64,000 nucleotides of DNA from Ciceribacter sp. T2.26MG-112.2. Lineage in GTDB: Bacteria > Pseudomonadota > Alphaproteobacteria > Rhizobiales > Rhizobiaceae. Below, in pieces: positions 50,442-60,971 of this stretch. The stretch lies in contig NZ_UEYQ01000004.1 of assembly GCF_900492205.1 (NCBI RefSeq), positions 1-64,000 on the forward strand, written 5' to 3'. A program made the position numbers and the translations under genes. Position 1 is the stretch's first letter, and each line of letters starts with the position of its first letter. The notes beneath the pieces were generated by a model. That model saw only the letters and a list, made by a program, of their open reading frames with translations. It made no database searches and had not been told where the DNA came from.

Positions 50442-51610
50442 GCTACCTGCTGCAACGCCTGTTCGGGCGGCTGCCGATCGGCTGGCTGCAATTGACCCAT
50501 AACCGCACCCGCTTCGCGGCGGCACTTGCCGGAGTGGCCTTTGCCAATGTGCTGGTTTTCGTTCAGCTTGGAATCATGAATTCGATGGGTGCCGCAACAT
50601 TGCGACCCTATGCCTTCTTCCAGGCGGATATCATGATCTCGGCCAGCGACGCGAGTACCCTGACCGATGGCGGCAACGTGGCAAGGCAATGGCTGCTACA
50701 GGCAATGGGTGATCCGGATGTCTCCGCAGGCATGGGTCTCTTGATCGCCAATGTTCCCTGGGACCGGGGCGAGAAGGACATCAGTCTGACGACCTTTGGC
50801 GTGGACCCGGTCAAGAAAGAATTCCTCGCCACCGATATCGCAAGCGATCTGTACCTCTTGCAGGTGCAAGATGCGGCGATACTCGACCGGCTGGCCCGAG
50901 GACTGAGCAAGGATGAAGCTTCCGCGATCCGTCCGCAATCGCCGCTCTCCTTTGAAACGCAGGGCCGCACCGTCACCGCCTACGCCACTTTCGCCGGCGG
51001 AGGCGGGTTTGGTGGCGATGGCTATATGCTGGTCTCGGACCAGACCTTCCTGTCGCTGTTTCCGACGCGCAGTTCCACGGCGCCCGACCATATCCTTTTG
51101 ACGCTGCGTCCCGGCGCGCAGACGGAGGCCGTGATCACGCGCCTGAAATCCCTGATCTCCGACCCATCCCTGCGCATCCGCAGCTATGAACAAGCAGCTC
51201 AAGAGGACCTGCGCTACCAGCAGACCAAGCGGCCCACGGGTATCATCTTCGGCTTCGGCGTGCTGATAGGCGTTCTCGTCGGAATCGTGATCGTCTATCA
51301 GGTGCTGTCCACCGACGTGGCCGACCACCTGCGCGAATACGCAACCTTCAAGGCCATGGGTTATGGCCCCCAGTTCTTTCTCGGCATCGTCTTCGAAGAG
51401 GCGCTGGTGCTGGGGATCATGGGATTTATCCCCGGTCTGGTTGTCGGGACGACCATTTTGACAGTCATGGGCAAGATAACCACCCTGCCACTGGGCATGA
51501 CACCCTCGATGGCGGCGACGGTCTTCCTCGGCACCATCGTGTTTTCTGCCCTGTCCGGCGCCATCGCCACCCGTCGGCTTGCCGCTGCCGACCCTGCCGA
51601 TCTCTTCTAG
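50438..51610 (+). CDS. DevC-like ABC exporter permease
   Basis: 390 residues, MacB/FtsX topology: one N-terminal helix (FAAALAGVAFANVLVFVQLGIM), a large periplasmic domain, and three C-terminal helices (around IIFGFGVLIGVLVGIVIVYQ onward). LREYATFKAMGYGPQFFLGIVFEEA is the coupling region. It pairs with the DevA-like ATPase encoded next. Confidence 0.88.
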   Translation: MSYLLQRLFGRLPIGWLQLTHNRTRFAAALAGVAFANVLVFVQLGIMNSMGAATLRPYAFFQADIMISASDASTLTDGGNVARQWLLQAMGDPDVSAGMGLLIANVPWDRGEKDISLTTFGVDPVKKEFLATDIASDLYLLQVQDAAILDRLARGLSKDEASAIRPQSPLSFETQGRTVTAYATFAGGGGFGGDGYMLVSDQTFLSLFPTRSSTAPDHILLTLRPGAQTEAVITRLKSLISDPSLRIRSYEQAAQEDLRYQQTKRPTGIIFGFGVLIGVLVGIVIVYQVLSTDVADHLREYATFKAMGYGPQFFLGIVFEEALVLGIMGFIPGLVVGTTILTVMGKITTLPLGMTPSMAATVFLGTIVFSALSGAIATRRLAAADPADLF

Positions 51611-51619
51611 GAGGCTGCC

Positions 51620-52315
51620 ATGGACAGCGACGCAATCGTTGAAGTACGGGCCTTGAACCATTGGTTCGGCAGCGGCGAAGTTCGGAAACAAGCCCTGTTC
51701 GACGTGAACCTGACGTTGAAACGCGGCAGCTTCACCGTGTTGATGGGCCCCTCCGGCTCCGGCAAGACCACGGTCCTCACGCTGGTCGGCTGCCTTCGAG
51801 CCGTCCAGGATGGGTCGATACGGCTTCTGGACCACGAATTGAACGGCGCACCCCAGACACAGCTTGTCGCGCTGCGCCGGCGTCTGGGTTTCATATTCCA
51901 GGCCCATAACCTGCATGAAAGCCTGACGGCGGCGCAGAATGTAATGATGGGAGTGCAGGTGCACGGTGGCGTGCCCGACGGCGTGGCGCAACGCGCGGCC
52001 GGCCATGCACTTGGCCTTGTCGGCCTGACGGACCGCATGACCTACCTGCCCGCCAACTTGTCAGGTGGGCAGAAACAGCGCGTCGCCGTGGCTCGGGCCC
52101 TTGTCTCCAGCCCGGCGCTGGTGCTGGCAGACGAGCCCACCGCCGCACTGGACAAGGACAGTGCGGCCGAGGTCGTCGATCTGTTGAAACGCATGGGCGA
52201 GGCGCGGGGTACCACGACTTTGCTCGTCACCCATGACAACCGCATCCTCGACCGCGCTGACCGTATCCTGACATTGGAAGACGGCCGCATTGTCAAGATC
52301 GAGGAGCGGGGCTGA
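51620..52315 (+). CDS. DevA-like ABC exporter ATPase
   Basis: 231 residues. Walker [11 protein letters not shown]-loop in GFIFQAHNLHESLTA, signature LSGGQKQR, Walker B LVLADEPTAALD and H-loop LLVTHDNR are all intact. It is of the LolD/MacB class. Starts nine bases after devC-like. Last gene of the DevBCA-type operon. Confidence 0.9.
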   Translation: MDSDAIVEVRALNHWFGSGEVRKQALFDVNLTLKRGSFTVLMGPSGSGKTTVLTLVGCLRAVQDGSIRLLDHELNGAPQTQLVALRRRLGFIFQAHNLHESLTAAQNVMMGVQVHGGVPDGVAQRAAGHALGLVGLTDRMTYLPANLSGGQKQRVAVARALVSSPALVLADEPTAALDKDSAAEVVDLLKRMGEARGTTTLLVTHDNRILDRADRILTLEDGRIVKIEERG

Positions 52316-52670
52316 GCGGTCAGCGCTCTAACCGAGAGATCACTTCGCTCTGACACAAAATGACAGCGTCTGCTTGGCGGGTAGAACAGCCGGAAGCTGT
52401 CCGTCTCCGGTCGGTCCCTTGTCGGAAATGATTTCCGCATGCGCGTTCATGTCGGTCGTTCCCGGTGGCCGGCCTCACCCCTCAATAAGCGGGCATGCGG
52501 TTCGGACGGCACGAAGCCTGCTCGGCAGTGGGACTATCAGTGGCCATGGTTCGATAGTTGCCCGTTAGGGGCATCCTTATCTTTTCTTTATTTCCCTCCC
52601 GCATCTTCTCAATCGAAGCCTGACCTGAGGCACCCTTAATCCTGTATTCGTATCAACAGGAGAAACGGAC
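52316..52670. other. regulatory region upstream of the kdp operon
   Basis: 355 bases with no gene. It must contain the kdp promoter and KdpE site; the last 120 bases are T/C-rich (for example TATCTTTTCTTTATTTCC). I cannot point to a confident KdpE box. Confidence 0.4.
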
Positions 52671-52754
52671 ATGTCCGACCTCATCTTCCTCGCGCTCGGC
52701 GGAGGCACGCTTCTCGCTCTCGCACTCTACGCCCGCGCCCTCGACCGGCTATGA
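52671..52754 (+). CDS. 27-residue membrane micropeptide upstream of kdpF
   Basis: ATG to TGA encodes a short protein starting MSDLIFLALGGGTLL and ending ALDRL, a single hydrophobic helix with a polar end. AGGAGAAACGGAC provides a strong ribosome site, better than that of kdpF. It sits 11 bases before kdpF. It is not KdpF, which follows. I recall similar unannotated peptides at the head of other kdp operons, but have no name for it. Confidence 0.65.
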   Translation: MSDLIFLALGGGTLLALALYARALDRL

Positions 52755-52765
52755 CGGAGGCAAGC

Positions 52766-52852
52766 ATGATTGAGCCTCTTTTCGGCCTTTTCGTCGCCGT
52801 CGCCCTTGGCGTCTATCTCGTGGTCACGCTTCTGCGACCCGAACGCTTCTGA
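52766..52852 (+). CDS. kdpF: potassium-transporting ATPase KdpF subunit
   Basis: 28 residues: [20 protein letters not shown] then TLLRPERF. A single helix ending in RPERF is the KdpF pattern. It stabilises the KdpABC complex. GGAGG lies upstream, 19 bases before kdpA. Confidence 0.88.
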   Translation: MIEPLFGLFVAVALGVYLVVTLLRPERF

Positions 52853-52871
52853 TTTTTCGAGGAGTATTCCC

Positions 52872-54581
52872 ATGACCATTGTCGGGTGGCTGCAGATCAG
52901 CCTCCTCTTCCTCGCCGTCCTCGTCGCCATCAAGCCGCTCGGGCTTTACATGGCGCAGGTGTTTTCCGGCGAACGCACCTTCCTCTCGCCCGTCCTTGCC
53001 CCTTTGGAGGGCGGTCTCTATCGCCTCGCCGGCATCCAGCCGGACAAGGAGCAGGGCTGGCTTGCCTACACGGTCTCCATGCTGGCCTTTTCGCTAGCCG
53101 GCTTCCTCGCTCTTTACGCGATCCTCAGGCTGCAGGCCTACTTGCCGCTCAACCCTCAGGGTTTTGCCGGCATGGCGCCGGATCTCGCCTTCAACACGGC
53201 GGTGTCCTTCGTCACCAACACCAACTGGCAGAACTATGCCGGCGAAACAACGCTCGGCCATTTCGCCCAGATGGCCGGCCTTACCGTGCAGAACTTCCTG
53301 TCGGCTGCCACCGGCATGGCACTCGCCATCGCCTTCAGCCGGGCCTTCGTTCGGTCCAAGGTCTCGACGCTCGGTAATTTCTGGGTCGACATGACCCGCG
53401 CCACGCTCTACGTACTCCTGCCGATCGCCATCGTCGTCGCCCTGGCCTTCGTGGCCATGGGCCTGCCGCAGACGCTCGACGCCTCGGTAACCGCCACAAC
53501 GCTGGAAGGCGGCCAGCAGGTCATCGCGCTCGGTCCCGTCGCCTCCCAGGAAGCGATCAAGCAGCTCGGCACCAATGGCGGCGGCTTCTTCAACGTCAAT
53601 GCCGCCCATCCTTTCGAGAGCCCGACGGCCTGGTCGAACTATCTCAACATCTTCGCCATGCTGTCGATTTCGGCGGCGCTCGTCTACACCTTCGGCCAGA
53701 TGGTCGGCAATCGCCGCCAGGGTTGGGCCCTGATCGCGGCCATGGCCGTGCTGCTGACCGCCGGCGTCGCTGTGACCTATTGGGCGGAAGCCCAGGGCAA
53801 TCCGATTCTCACATCGCTTGGCGTCGATCCGGCGCTCGGCAACATGGAGGGCAAGGAAGTCCGCTTCGGCCAGGCCATGACCGCACTCTATGCTGCGGTG
53901 ACAACAGGGCTTTCGGATGGCGGCGTCAACGGCATGCACGGTTCCTTCACCGGGCTTGGCGGCCTGGTACCGATGTTCCTCATCCAGCTCGGCGAAGTGC
54001 TGCCCGGCGGCGTCGGTTCGGGCCTCTACGGCATGCTGGTCTTCGCGCTGCTTTCCGTCTTCGTGGCAGGCCTGATGGTCGGCCGCACGCCGGAATTCCT
54101 CGGCAAGAAGATCGAGGGCCGCGAGATGAAATTCGCCATGCTCGCCGTCCTCGTCCTGCCGCTCGCCATTCTCGGTTTCACCGCCGTCTCGGCCATGCTG
54201 CCCTTCGCGGTGGCAAGCGTCGGCACGGCCGGCCCGCACGGACTGTCGGAAATCCTCTATGCCTATACATCTGCGGCGGGCAATAACGGCTCGGCCTTCG
54301 GTGGGCTCACCGGCAACACGCCCTGGTACAACACCACTCTCGGCATCGCCATGCTGCTCGGCCGCTTCGCCTATGTTGTCCCGGTCATGGCCATTGCCGG
54401 CTCGCTCGCCGCCAAGGTGAAATCACCTGCGTCGGCCGGCACCTTCCCGACCGACGGTCCGCTGTTCGTCGGCCTGCTGATCGGCATCATCCTCATCCTC
54501 GGCGGGCTGCAATTCTTCCCGGCCCTTGCCCTCGGCCCCATCGTCGAACATCTCGCGATGCTCGCCGGCCAGACCTTCTGA
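52872..54581 (+). CDS. kdpA: potassium-transporting ATPase KdpA subunit
   Basis: 569 residues, ten or so membrane segments, four selectivity-filter-like loops (for example [53 protein letters not shown]). It is the K+ channel-like subunit. ATG 52872 with GAGGAGTATTCCC. Confidence 0.97.
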   Translation: MTIVGWLQISLLFLAVLVAIKPLGLYMAQVFSGERTFLSPVLAPLEGGLYRLAGIQPDKEQGWLAYTVSMLAFSLAGFLALYAILRLQAYLPLNPQGFAGMAPDLAFNTAVSFVTNTNWQNYAGETTLGHFAQMAGLTVQNFLSAATGMALAIAFSRAFVRSKVSTLGNFWVDMTRATLYVLLPIAIVVALAFVAMGLPQTLDASVTATTLEGGQQVIALGPVASQEAIKQLGTNGGGFFNVNAAHPFESPTAWSNYLNIFAMLSISAALVYTFGQMVGNRRQGWALIAAMAVLLTAGVAVTYWAEAQGNPILTSLGVDPALGNMEGKEVRFGQAMTALYAAVTTGLSDGGVNGMHGSFTGLGGLVPMFLIQLGEVLPGGVGSGLYGMLVFALLSVFVAGLMVGRTPEFLGKKIEGREMKFAMLAVLVLPLAILGFTAVSAMLPFAVASVGTAGPHGLSEILYAYTSAAGNNGSAFGGLTGNTPWYNTTLGIAMLLGRFAYVVPVMAIAGSLAAKVKSPASAGTFPTDGPLFVGLLIGIILILGGLQFFPALALGPIVEHLAMLAGQTF

Positions 54582-54592
54582 AGGAACAGTCC

Positions 54593-56629
54593 ATGTCAAA
54601 AGACCGTAAGGCACCGGGTTTTCTCGATCCTGCCATCCTGCTGCCGGCAGCGCGCGACGCTGTCCTGAAGCTCGATCCCCGGCAATTGCTGCGCAATCCG
54701 GTGATCTTCGTCACCGAGGTCGTGGCCGCGGTTGTCACCGTGCTCTTCGTGCGCGACCTCGTCACCGGCGCGGCGGAAACCGGCTTTTCCGGCCAGATCT
54801 CCGCCTGGCTCTGGTTCACCGTTCTTTTCGCCACATTCGCGGAAGCCGTGGCGGAAGGACGCGGCCGCGCCCAAGCCGACAGCCTGAAGCGCACCAAATC
54901 CGAACTGACGGCCCGCCGGCTGTCGTCTGACGACAGTATCCAGACCGTTCCCGCGTCCAGCCTCAAGATCGGCGACATCGTCCTCATCGCGGCAGGCGAG
55001 TTGATCCCCGGCGACGGCGAGGTGATCGAGGGGGTTGCCTCCGTTAACGAAAGCGCGATCACCGGGGAATCGGCACCGGTGATCCGCGAATCCGGCGGCG
55101 ACCGTTCGGCCGTGACCGGCGGCACGCAGGTGCTTTCCGACGAGATCAAGGTGAAGATCACCGTTCAGCCCGGCTCCTCCTTCGTCGACCGCATGATCGC
55201 GCTTATCGAAGGCGCCCAGCGCCAGAAGACGCCGAACGAGATCGCGCTGTCGATCCTGCTATCGGGCCTGACGTTGGTCTTTCTGTTCGTCTGCGTGGCG
55301 ATCTGGGGACTGGCCGGCTATTCCGGCACCGTCATCTCCGTCACCGTGCTGGCCGCCCTGCTCGTCACCCTGATCCCGACGACGATCGGCGGTCTGCTGT
55401 CGGCGATCGGCATTGCCGGCATGGACCGCCTGGTCCGATTCAACGTGATTGCCACCTCTGGCCGCGCCGTGGAAGCGGCCGGCGACGTCGATACGCTGCT
55501 GCTCGACAAGACGGGCACGATCACCTTCGGCAACCGCATGGCCAGCGACTTCCTGGCCGCACCCGGCGTGACGCAGACGGAACTGGCCGAGGCCGCACTG
55601 ATTGCCAGCCTTTCCGACGAAACGCCGGAAGGCCGGTCCATCCTTGCGCTGGCGACCGGAGAATTCGGCGTTGCGATGCCGGAGGCCCGCTTCGACGCGG
55701 TCATCGCCTTCACGGCCGAAACCCGCCTGTCGGGTGTCGATCAGGGCGGACGACAGTTCCGCAAGGGCGCCGTCGATGCCGTCCTGAAATTCGCCGGCCT
55801 GACCGAAGACGATGCGCCTGCCGATTTCCGCCGCGCCGTCGATCTGGTGGCCCGCAGCGGCGGCACGCCGCTGGCCGTTGCCGATGGCGACCGGCTGCTT
55901 GGCGTCATCCACCTCAAGGACGTGGTCAAGCCCGGCATCAAGGAGCGGTTCGCAGCTCTTCGCGCCATGGGCATCCGCACCGTGATGGTGACCGGCGACA
56001 ACCCGGTGACCGCGGCCGCCATCGCCTCGGAAGCCGGCGTCGACGACTATCTCGCCCAGGCCACACCGGAAGACAAGCTGGCCTTCATCCGCCGCGAACA
56101 GCAAGGCGGCCGGTTGATCGCCATGTGCGGTGACGGCACCAATGATGCGCCGGCTCTTGCCCAGGCCGATGTCGGCGTTGCCATGCAGACAGGCACCCAG
56201 GCCGCCCGCGAGGCTGCCAACATGGTGGACCTCGATTCAAGCCCGACCAAGCTCATCGAGATCGTCGAGATCGGCAAGCAGTTGCTGATGACGCGCGGCT
56301 CGCTGACGACCTTCTCGATTGCCAACGATGTCGCCAAATACTTCGCCATCATCCCGGCGCTGTTCGTCGCCACCTATCCGGCGCTCGAAACCCTCAACGT
56401 CATGGGGCTGGCCTCGCCGCAATCGGCCATCCTGTCAGCGGTCATCTTCAATGCCCTGATCATCGTGGCTCTCATACCGCTCGCCCTCAAGGGCGTCGCC
56501 TACCGCCCGGCGGGTGCTGCCTCGCTGCTGCGGCGCAATCTGCTCATCTATGGCCTGGGCGGCCTGATCCTTCCCTTTGCCGGCATCAAGGTCATCGACC
56601 TTGCAGTCAGCGCTCTTCATCTGGTGTAA
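54593..56629 (+). CDS. kdpB: potassium-transporting ATPase KdpB subunit
   Basis: 678-residue P-type ATPase. [13 protein letters not shown] (actuator), [11 protein letters not shown] with the phosphorylated Asp305, and [19 protein letters not shown]. It powers uptake through KdpA. Follows kdpA at 11 bases. Confidence 0.98.
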   Translation: MSKDRKAPGFLDPAILLPAARDAVLKLDPRQLLRNPVIFVTEVVAAVVTVLFVRDLVTGAAETGFSGQISAWLWFTVLFATFAEAVAEGRGRAQADSLKRTKSELTARRLSSDDSIQTVPASSLKIGDIVLIAAGELIPGDGEVIEGVASVNESAITGESAPVIRESGGDRSAVTGGTQVLSDEIKVKITVQPGSSFVDRMIALIEGAQRQKTPNEIALSILLSGLTLVFLFVCVAIWGLAGYSGTVISVTVLAALLVTLIPTTIGGLLSAIGIAGMDRLVRFNVIATSGRAVEAAGDVDTLLLDKTGTITFGNRMASDFLAAPGVTQTELAEAALIASLSDETPEGRSILALATGEFGVAMPEARFDAVIAFTAETRLSGVDQGGRQFRKGAVDAVLKFAGLTEDDAPADFRRAVDLVARSGGTPLAVADGDRLLGVIHLKDVVKPGIKERFAALRAMGIRTVMVTGDNPVTAAAIASEAGVDDYLAQATPEDKLAFIRREQQGGRLIAMCGDGTNDAPALAQADVGVAMQTGTQAAREAANMVDLDSSPTKLIEIVEIGKQLLMTRGSLTTFSIANDVAKYFAIIPALFVATYPALETLNVMGLASPQSAILSAVIFNALIIVALIPLALKGVAYRPAGAASLLRRNLLIYGLGGLILPFAGIKVIDLAVSALHLV

Positions 56630-56631
56630 CC

Positions 56632-57201
56632 ATGATCCATCATCTTCGCCCCGCAATTACTTTCGTCGTCGCCATGACGGCTTTGACCGGACTCGCCTAT
56701 CCGCTGGCGGTGACCGGCATTGCCCAAGCCGTTCTGCCGGCCCGCGCCAATGGCAGCCTGATCGAGAAGGACGGAAACGTGATCGGCTCCGCCCTGATCG
56801 GCCAGAACTTCACATCCGACCGCTATTTCTGGCCGCGACCGTCCGCGACCGGGCCGGACGCCTACAATGCCGGCGCTTCCTCCGGCTCCAATCTCGGCAC
56901 AACCTCCGTCAAGCTCAAGGACCGCGTCGCGGCCGAGGTCGAACGGCTGAAGGCAAGCGGTCTATTGGTAGCGTCCCCGGCAGACGCGGTGACCACGTCG
57001 GGTTCGGGCCTCGATCCACATATCTCGCCGGATTTCGCGACCGCCCAAATCGGGCGCGTGGCAAAGGCCCGCGGGCTTGCCGAGGAAGCGATTGCGACCC
57101 TGGTCGACCGGATGACGCAAGCGCGTGAACTCGGCGTCATCGGCGAACCGCGCGTGAATGTGCTAGAGCTCAATCTGGAACTCGATGCTCTGAATATGTG
57201 A
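56632..57201 (+). CDS. kdpC: potassium-transporting ATPase KdpC subunit
   Basis: 189 residues. One N-terminal helix, then the periplasmic domain with SLIGQNF-like, [25 protein letters not shown] and SGLDPHISP motifs. Its stop overlaps the kdpD start (GTGA). Confidence 0.97.
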   Translation: MIHHLRPAITFVVAMTALTGLAYPLAVTGIAQAVLPARANGSLIEKDGNVIGSALIGQNFTSDRYFWPRPSATGPDAYNAGASSGSNLGTTSVKLKDRVAAEVERLKASGLLVASPADAVTTSGSGLDPHISPDFATAQIGRVAKARGLAEEAIATLVDRMTQARELGVIGEPRVNVLELNLELDALNM

Positions 57202-59900
57202 GACGACGAATGGCGGACGACGATCGCGACAAGACCCGCAGACCGGATCCGGATGCCCTGCTTGCCCTGGCGGAGAAAGACCGCCGGGGCAAGCTGACCG
57301 TTTTCCTGGGCGCAGCGCCCGGCGTCGGCAAGACCTACGCCATGCTGTCTCGCGCCGGGCGGTTGAAGGCCGACGGCATCGACGTCGTCGTCGGCGTGGT
57401 CGAGACCCACGGTCGCGGCGAGACGGCCGCCCTTCTTGAGGGCCTGGAGGTCATGCCGAGACAACGCATCGCCCATCGCGGCCGCATGCTGGAGGAACTC
57501 GACCTCGATGCGGCCCTCGCCCGCAAGCCCCGCATCGTCATCGTGGACGAACTGGCGCACTCCAACCCTGAAGGCAGCCGCCACCCCAAGCGGCACCAGG
57601 ATATCGAGGAACTGATCGCGGCCGGCATCGATGTCTGGACGGCCCTCAACATCCAGCATCTGGAAAGCCTGGCCGATCTCGTCGCCCAGATCACCGGCGT
57701 CACGGTGCGGGAACGCGTACCGGATGTCGTATTGAAACGCGCCGACGAGGTCATCCTCGTCGACCTTCCGCCGACCGAGCTGATCGATCGCCTCAAGGAA
57801 GGCAAGGTCTATCTGCCGGAAAGCGCCGGTCGCGCCGTCGACAAGTTTTTCCGCCTCGGCAACCTCACAGCGCTTCGCGAGCTTGCCCTTCGCCGCACCG
57901 CAGACCGCGTCGACGACCAGATGGTCGACTACCTGAGGCAGAACGCCATTGACGGCCCGTGGGCGACGGGCGAACGACTGATCGTCTGCGTCGGATCCGA
58001 CCCGCTCTCGGAAAAGGTGGTTCGGGTGGCAAGCCGCCTCGCTTCCGGGCTGAACGCGCCCTGGATCGTCGTTTCCATCGAACGCGCCGACCGGGAGGTG
58101 GAAACACCCGAACGTCTGCAGAAGATCGAGACGCTCTTCCGTCTCGCAGAACAGCTTGGCGCGGAAACCCGACGGATCATCGGCCATGATTTCGTCGATG
58201 AAATCCTGAAGCTGGCCCGACGCGAACATGCAACGCAGATCGTGATCGGAGCGCGCCGGCGGCGGGGAATGGAACGGCTTTTCTCAAGATCGCTGCCGGA
58301 TGCCCTGTCCAGAAAAGCCTCCGGCTTGGGCGTCCACATGGTCACACCCGACAGAAGCGAAATGCAACCGACGACACTGCGGCGGCCCACACCCAACCTT
58401 GCCACGCTGCGGCAGTCCACAGCGATCGCTTTGGGCTTCGTCGCATCCATCACGGCGGTCGGCAAGGTGATCGACCAATTCGTCGATCTGCCGAACATTT
58501 CGCTTCTCTTCTTGCTCGCCGTGCTGGGCGCATCGGTGTCCGGGGGCTATCTTTCAGCCTTCCTCGCGGCGCTGATGTCCACGCTCGCCTACAACTTCTT
58601 CTTCATCGACCCGCTGCACACCTTCACGATCGCCGCGCCGCATGAGGTCTTCGCGTTGTTCGTGTTTCTTGCTGTCGCCATCATCGCCGGTGGCTTTGCC
58701 TCGCGCATTCGCGAACAGGCCGAGATCGCGCAAGTCCGGGCAACGGCGCTGCAGTCCCTCTACGACTTCTCGCGAAAGCTCTCGACGATCGCCAAGACGG
58801 ATGACGCCATCTGGCTGACCGTGTCGCAATTGCAGACGAGCCTGAAGAGAAAAGTCGTCCTCCTTCTTGCCCGCAGCGGAGAATTGAGCGTGGCGGCGGC
58901 ATGGCCACCGGACGCAGACCTAGACGTGACCGACCTGACGGCGGCCCGCTGGGCCCATGAGAAACGCGAGCCGGCCGGACATGGGACGGGCACTCTGCCG
59001 AACAGTCGCTTCGAGTTTCGGCCGCTGCTCGGGCCACACGGGATTGTCGGCGTGTGCGGGGTCGAACATACGGCCGAAAGGCTCGACCTCAACGCCGAGC
59101 GTTCCCTTACGGCCATCCTCGACCAGACGGCGATCGCCCTCGATCGTGCCCGGCTCGCCGAGGAAACGGTGATTCAGGCCGCACGCCTCGAGGGCGAACG
59201 CTACCGGGAAGCCCTGCTGTCCTCGATTTCCCATGACCTGCGGACGCCGCTGGCGACGATCACCGGCGCCGTGACCGGCCTGCGCCAGCTCGGCGAGCGC
59301 ATGACGCCCGAAAACCGCGACGACCTTCTCCAATCCATCGAGGAAGAGAGCGGCCGGATGAGCCGCTTCGTCGCCAACCTGCTCGACATGACGCGCATCG
59401 AGGCCGGCACGCTGAAGCCCAAGCGGGACTGGGTGGACGTGACCGACGTCATCCAATCCGCCGTCGATCGGACGCGCAAATATGCGCCCGGCCGCGTCAT
59501 CGAAACGGGCATCGCCCCGGATTTGCCGCTGATCAAGGGCGACAGCGTGCTGTTGGGCCAAGTGCTGTTCAATCTTCTCGACAATGCGGTCAAATACGGA
59601 GGCGAGGAGCCGATCAACGTCTATGCGCGGCGCGACGGCGCTGACGTGCTGATTTCGGTTACGGACCTTGGCAAGGGCATACCGCCGGAAGATCTGGACC
59701 GGGTCTTCGAAAAATTCTATCGCAGGGGCAAGCCGGACGGGCGAGCGCCCGGAACGGGCCTTGGCCTCTCCATCGCGCGCGGTTTCGTCGAAGCGATGGG
59801 TGGAAAGATCCATGCCGAAAGCCCGGCACTGAAGAAGAGGGGAACACGCGTCGTGATGCGATTTCCCGGAGCCGAGGGATCGAGGATAGAGCCCAGATGA
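57198..59900 (+). CDS. kdpD: sensor histidine kinase KdpD
   Basis: 900 residues, usual length. N-terminal KdpD domain with Walker-like [21 protein letters not shown], and a Usp-like domain; four closely spaced membrane helices near residues 410-500; then GAF-like region and kinase with His679 in [17 protein letters not shown] and ATPase motifs LLDNAVKYG and [11 protein letters not shown]. Start may be GTG 57198 or ATG 57210. Senses K+ limitation. Confidence 0.97.
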   Translation: MRRRMADDDRDKTRRPDPDALLALAEKDRRGKLTVFLGAAPGVGKTYAMLSRAGRLKADGIDVVVGVVETHGRGETAALLEGLEVMPRQRIAHRGRMLEELDLDAALARKPRIVIVDELAHSNPEGSRHPKRHQDIEELIAAGIDVWTALNIQHLESLADLVAQITGVTVRERVPDVVLKRADEVILVDLPPTELIDRLKEGKVYLPESAGRAVDKFFRLGNLTALRELALRRTADRVDDQMVDYLRQNAIDGPWATGERLIVCVGSDPLSEKVVRVASRLASGLNAPWIVVSIERADREVETPERLQKIETLFRLAEQLGAETRRIIGHDFVDEILKLARREHATQIVIGARRRRGMERLFSRSLPDALSRKASGLGVHMVTPDRSEMQPTTLRRPTPNLATLRQSTAIALGFVASITAVGKVIDQFVDLPNISLLFLLAVLGASVSGGYLSAFLAALMSTLAYNFFFIDPLHTFTIAAPHEVFALFVFLAVAIIAGGFASRIREQAEIAQVRATALQSLYDFSRKLSTIAKTDDAIWLTVSQLQTSLKRKVVLLLARSGELSVAAAWPPDADLDVTDLTAARWAHEKREPAGHGTGTLPNSRFEFRPLLGPHGIVGVCGVEHTAERLDLNAERSLTAILDQTAIALDRARLAEETVIQAARLEGERYREALLSSISHDLRTPLATITGAVTGLRQLGERMTPENRDDLLQSIEEESGRMSRFVANLLDMTRIEAGTLKPKRDWVDVTDVIQSAVDRTRKYAPGRVIETGIAPDLPLIKGDSVLLGQVLFNLLDNAVKYGGEEPINVYARRDGADVLISVTDLGKGIPPEDLDRVFEKFYRRGKPDGRAPGTGLGLSIARGFVEAMGGKIHAESPALKKRGTRVVMRFPGAEGSRIEPR

Positions 59901-60586
59901 CGCTGTCGCGTATTCTCGTCGTCGACGACGAGCCGCAGATCCAGCGCTTCCTGAAGCCATCGCTTGCGGCGGGGGGCTACGAGGTCATTGAAGCAGCGAC
60001 CGGCGCGGAGGCGCTGAAGGCGGTTGCGACGCAGGCGCCGGATTTGGTGATCCTCGATCTCGGCCTGCCCGACATGGACGGCAAGGAGGTCATCGCCAGC
60101 CTGCGCGGCTGGAGCGATATCCCGATTGTCATCCTTTCGGCCCGCGACCGCGAGAGCGAAAAGATCGCAGCGCTCGACCTGGGGGCCGATGACTATGTCG
60201 AAAAGCCCTTCGGCATCGGTGAGCTGACCGCCCGCATTCGCAGCGCGCTGCGGCACCGCGGCCGGAGCGAGGCGGTTCCAACGATCATGGAAGTCGACGG
60301 CCTCACCATCGATCCGATCCGCCGCCTGGTCTCGCGCGGCTCGGAAACTATCCGCCTCACGCCCAAGGAATACGACCTGCTTCTGCATCTGTCCCGGCAT
60401 GCGGGCCGCGTCGTGACCCACCGCACCTTGCTGACGTCGGTGTGGGGGCCAGCCCACGCCGATGACCTCCACTACCTGCGCGTCTTCATCGGTCAGCTTC
60501 GCCACAAGATCGAGCGGGATCCAACGCAGCCGCGGATCGTGCGCACGGAACCGGGCGTCGGCTATCGGATGGCAGAGCAGGAGTGA
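59897..60586 (+). CDS. kdpE: response regulator KdpE
   Basis: 229 residues, OmpR family. Asp54 in VILDLGLPDMDG, Lys in DDYVEKPFGIGEL, winged helix with LTPKEYDLLLHLSRHAGRVVTHR and YLRVFIGQLRHKIE. Start overlaps the kdpD stop (ATGA). Activates kdp under K+ limitation. Confidence 0.97.
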   Translation: MTLSRILVVDDEPQIQRFLKPSLAAGGYEVIEAATGAEALKAVATQAPDLVILDLGLPDMDGKEVIASLRGWSDIPIVILSARDRESEKIAALDLGADDYVEKPFGIGELTARIRSALRHRGRSEAVPTIMEVDGLTIDPIRRLVSRGSETIRLTPKEYDLLLHLSRHAGRVVTHRTLLTSVWGPAHADDLHYLRVFIGQLRHKIERDPTQPRIVRTEPGVGYRMAEQE

Positions 60587-60739
60587 AGCCGAACTTCACG
60601 GCTTGTGTCGGGTGCCATTGCGAAGGCGACGCAGATAAACCGGTTACCAACGGCTCTCCTCATCCGTGCTTACAAATCAAAGACCAGCTTTTGGTTTGCA
60701 GAAGCCGGTGAGCGTGGCGCCGCGAAAGCCTGGATCATG

Positions 60740-60836
60740 CGTTCCTCTGCTTCTTCCTCGACAGGGAGTTGCCGCATGCGCGACCGCGCGCTGTTCGATC
60801 TTGCGATCGAGAGCAAGCTGCGGGGCTTGAGTTTGT
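60740..60836 (+). pseudogene. fossil of a tyrosine recombinase (integrase)
   Basis: One plus-strand frame contains MRDRALFDLAIESKLRG, which matches the RDLALFDLAIDSKLRGCDLV segment at the start of the catalytic domain of phage-type integrases in proteobacteria. Before and after this segment the resemblance vanishes and a stop comes soon after (60860). It is a remnant, not an active gene. It lies between the kdp operon and a perfect inverted repeat. Confidence 0.5.
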
Positions 60837-60867
60837 GTTTCGGCGTGCAACATTGGCTCTGACACAC

Positions 60868-60908
60868 ATTTGCTGAAGCGCGTCGTAGGGGGGCGCGCTT
60901 CAGCAAAT
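60868..60908. repeat. perfect 15-bp inverted repeat
   Basis: ATTTGCTGAAGCGCG (60868-60882) and CGCGCTTCAGCAAAT (60894-60908) with 11 bases between. It could be a hairpin ending the minus-strand dehydratase transcript (63 bases past its stop) or a relic of a mobile element. No U tract is present on either side. Confidence 0.6.
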
Positions 60909-60971
60909 CTGCGTCAAAGCCCAAGAAGCATTGCGGTATCCTTGAGCCATAGTGCACAGGGGCGTTTGTAC

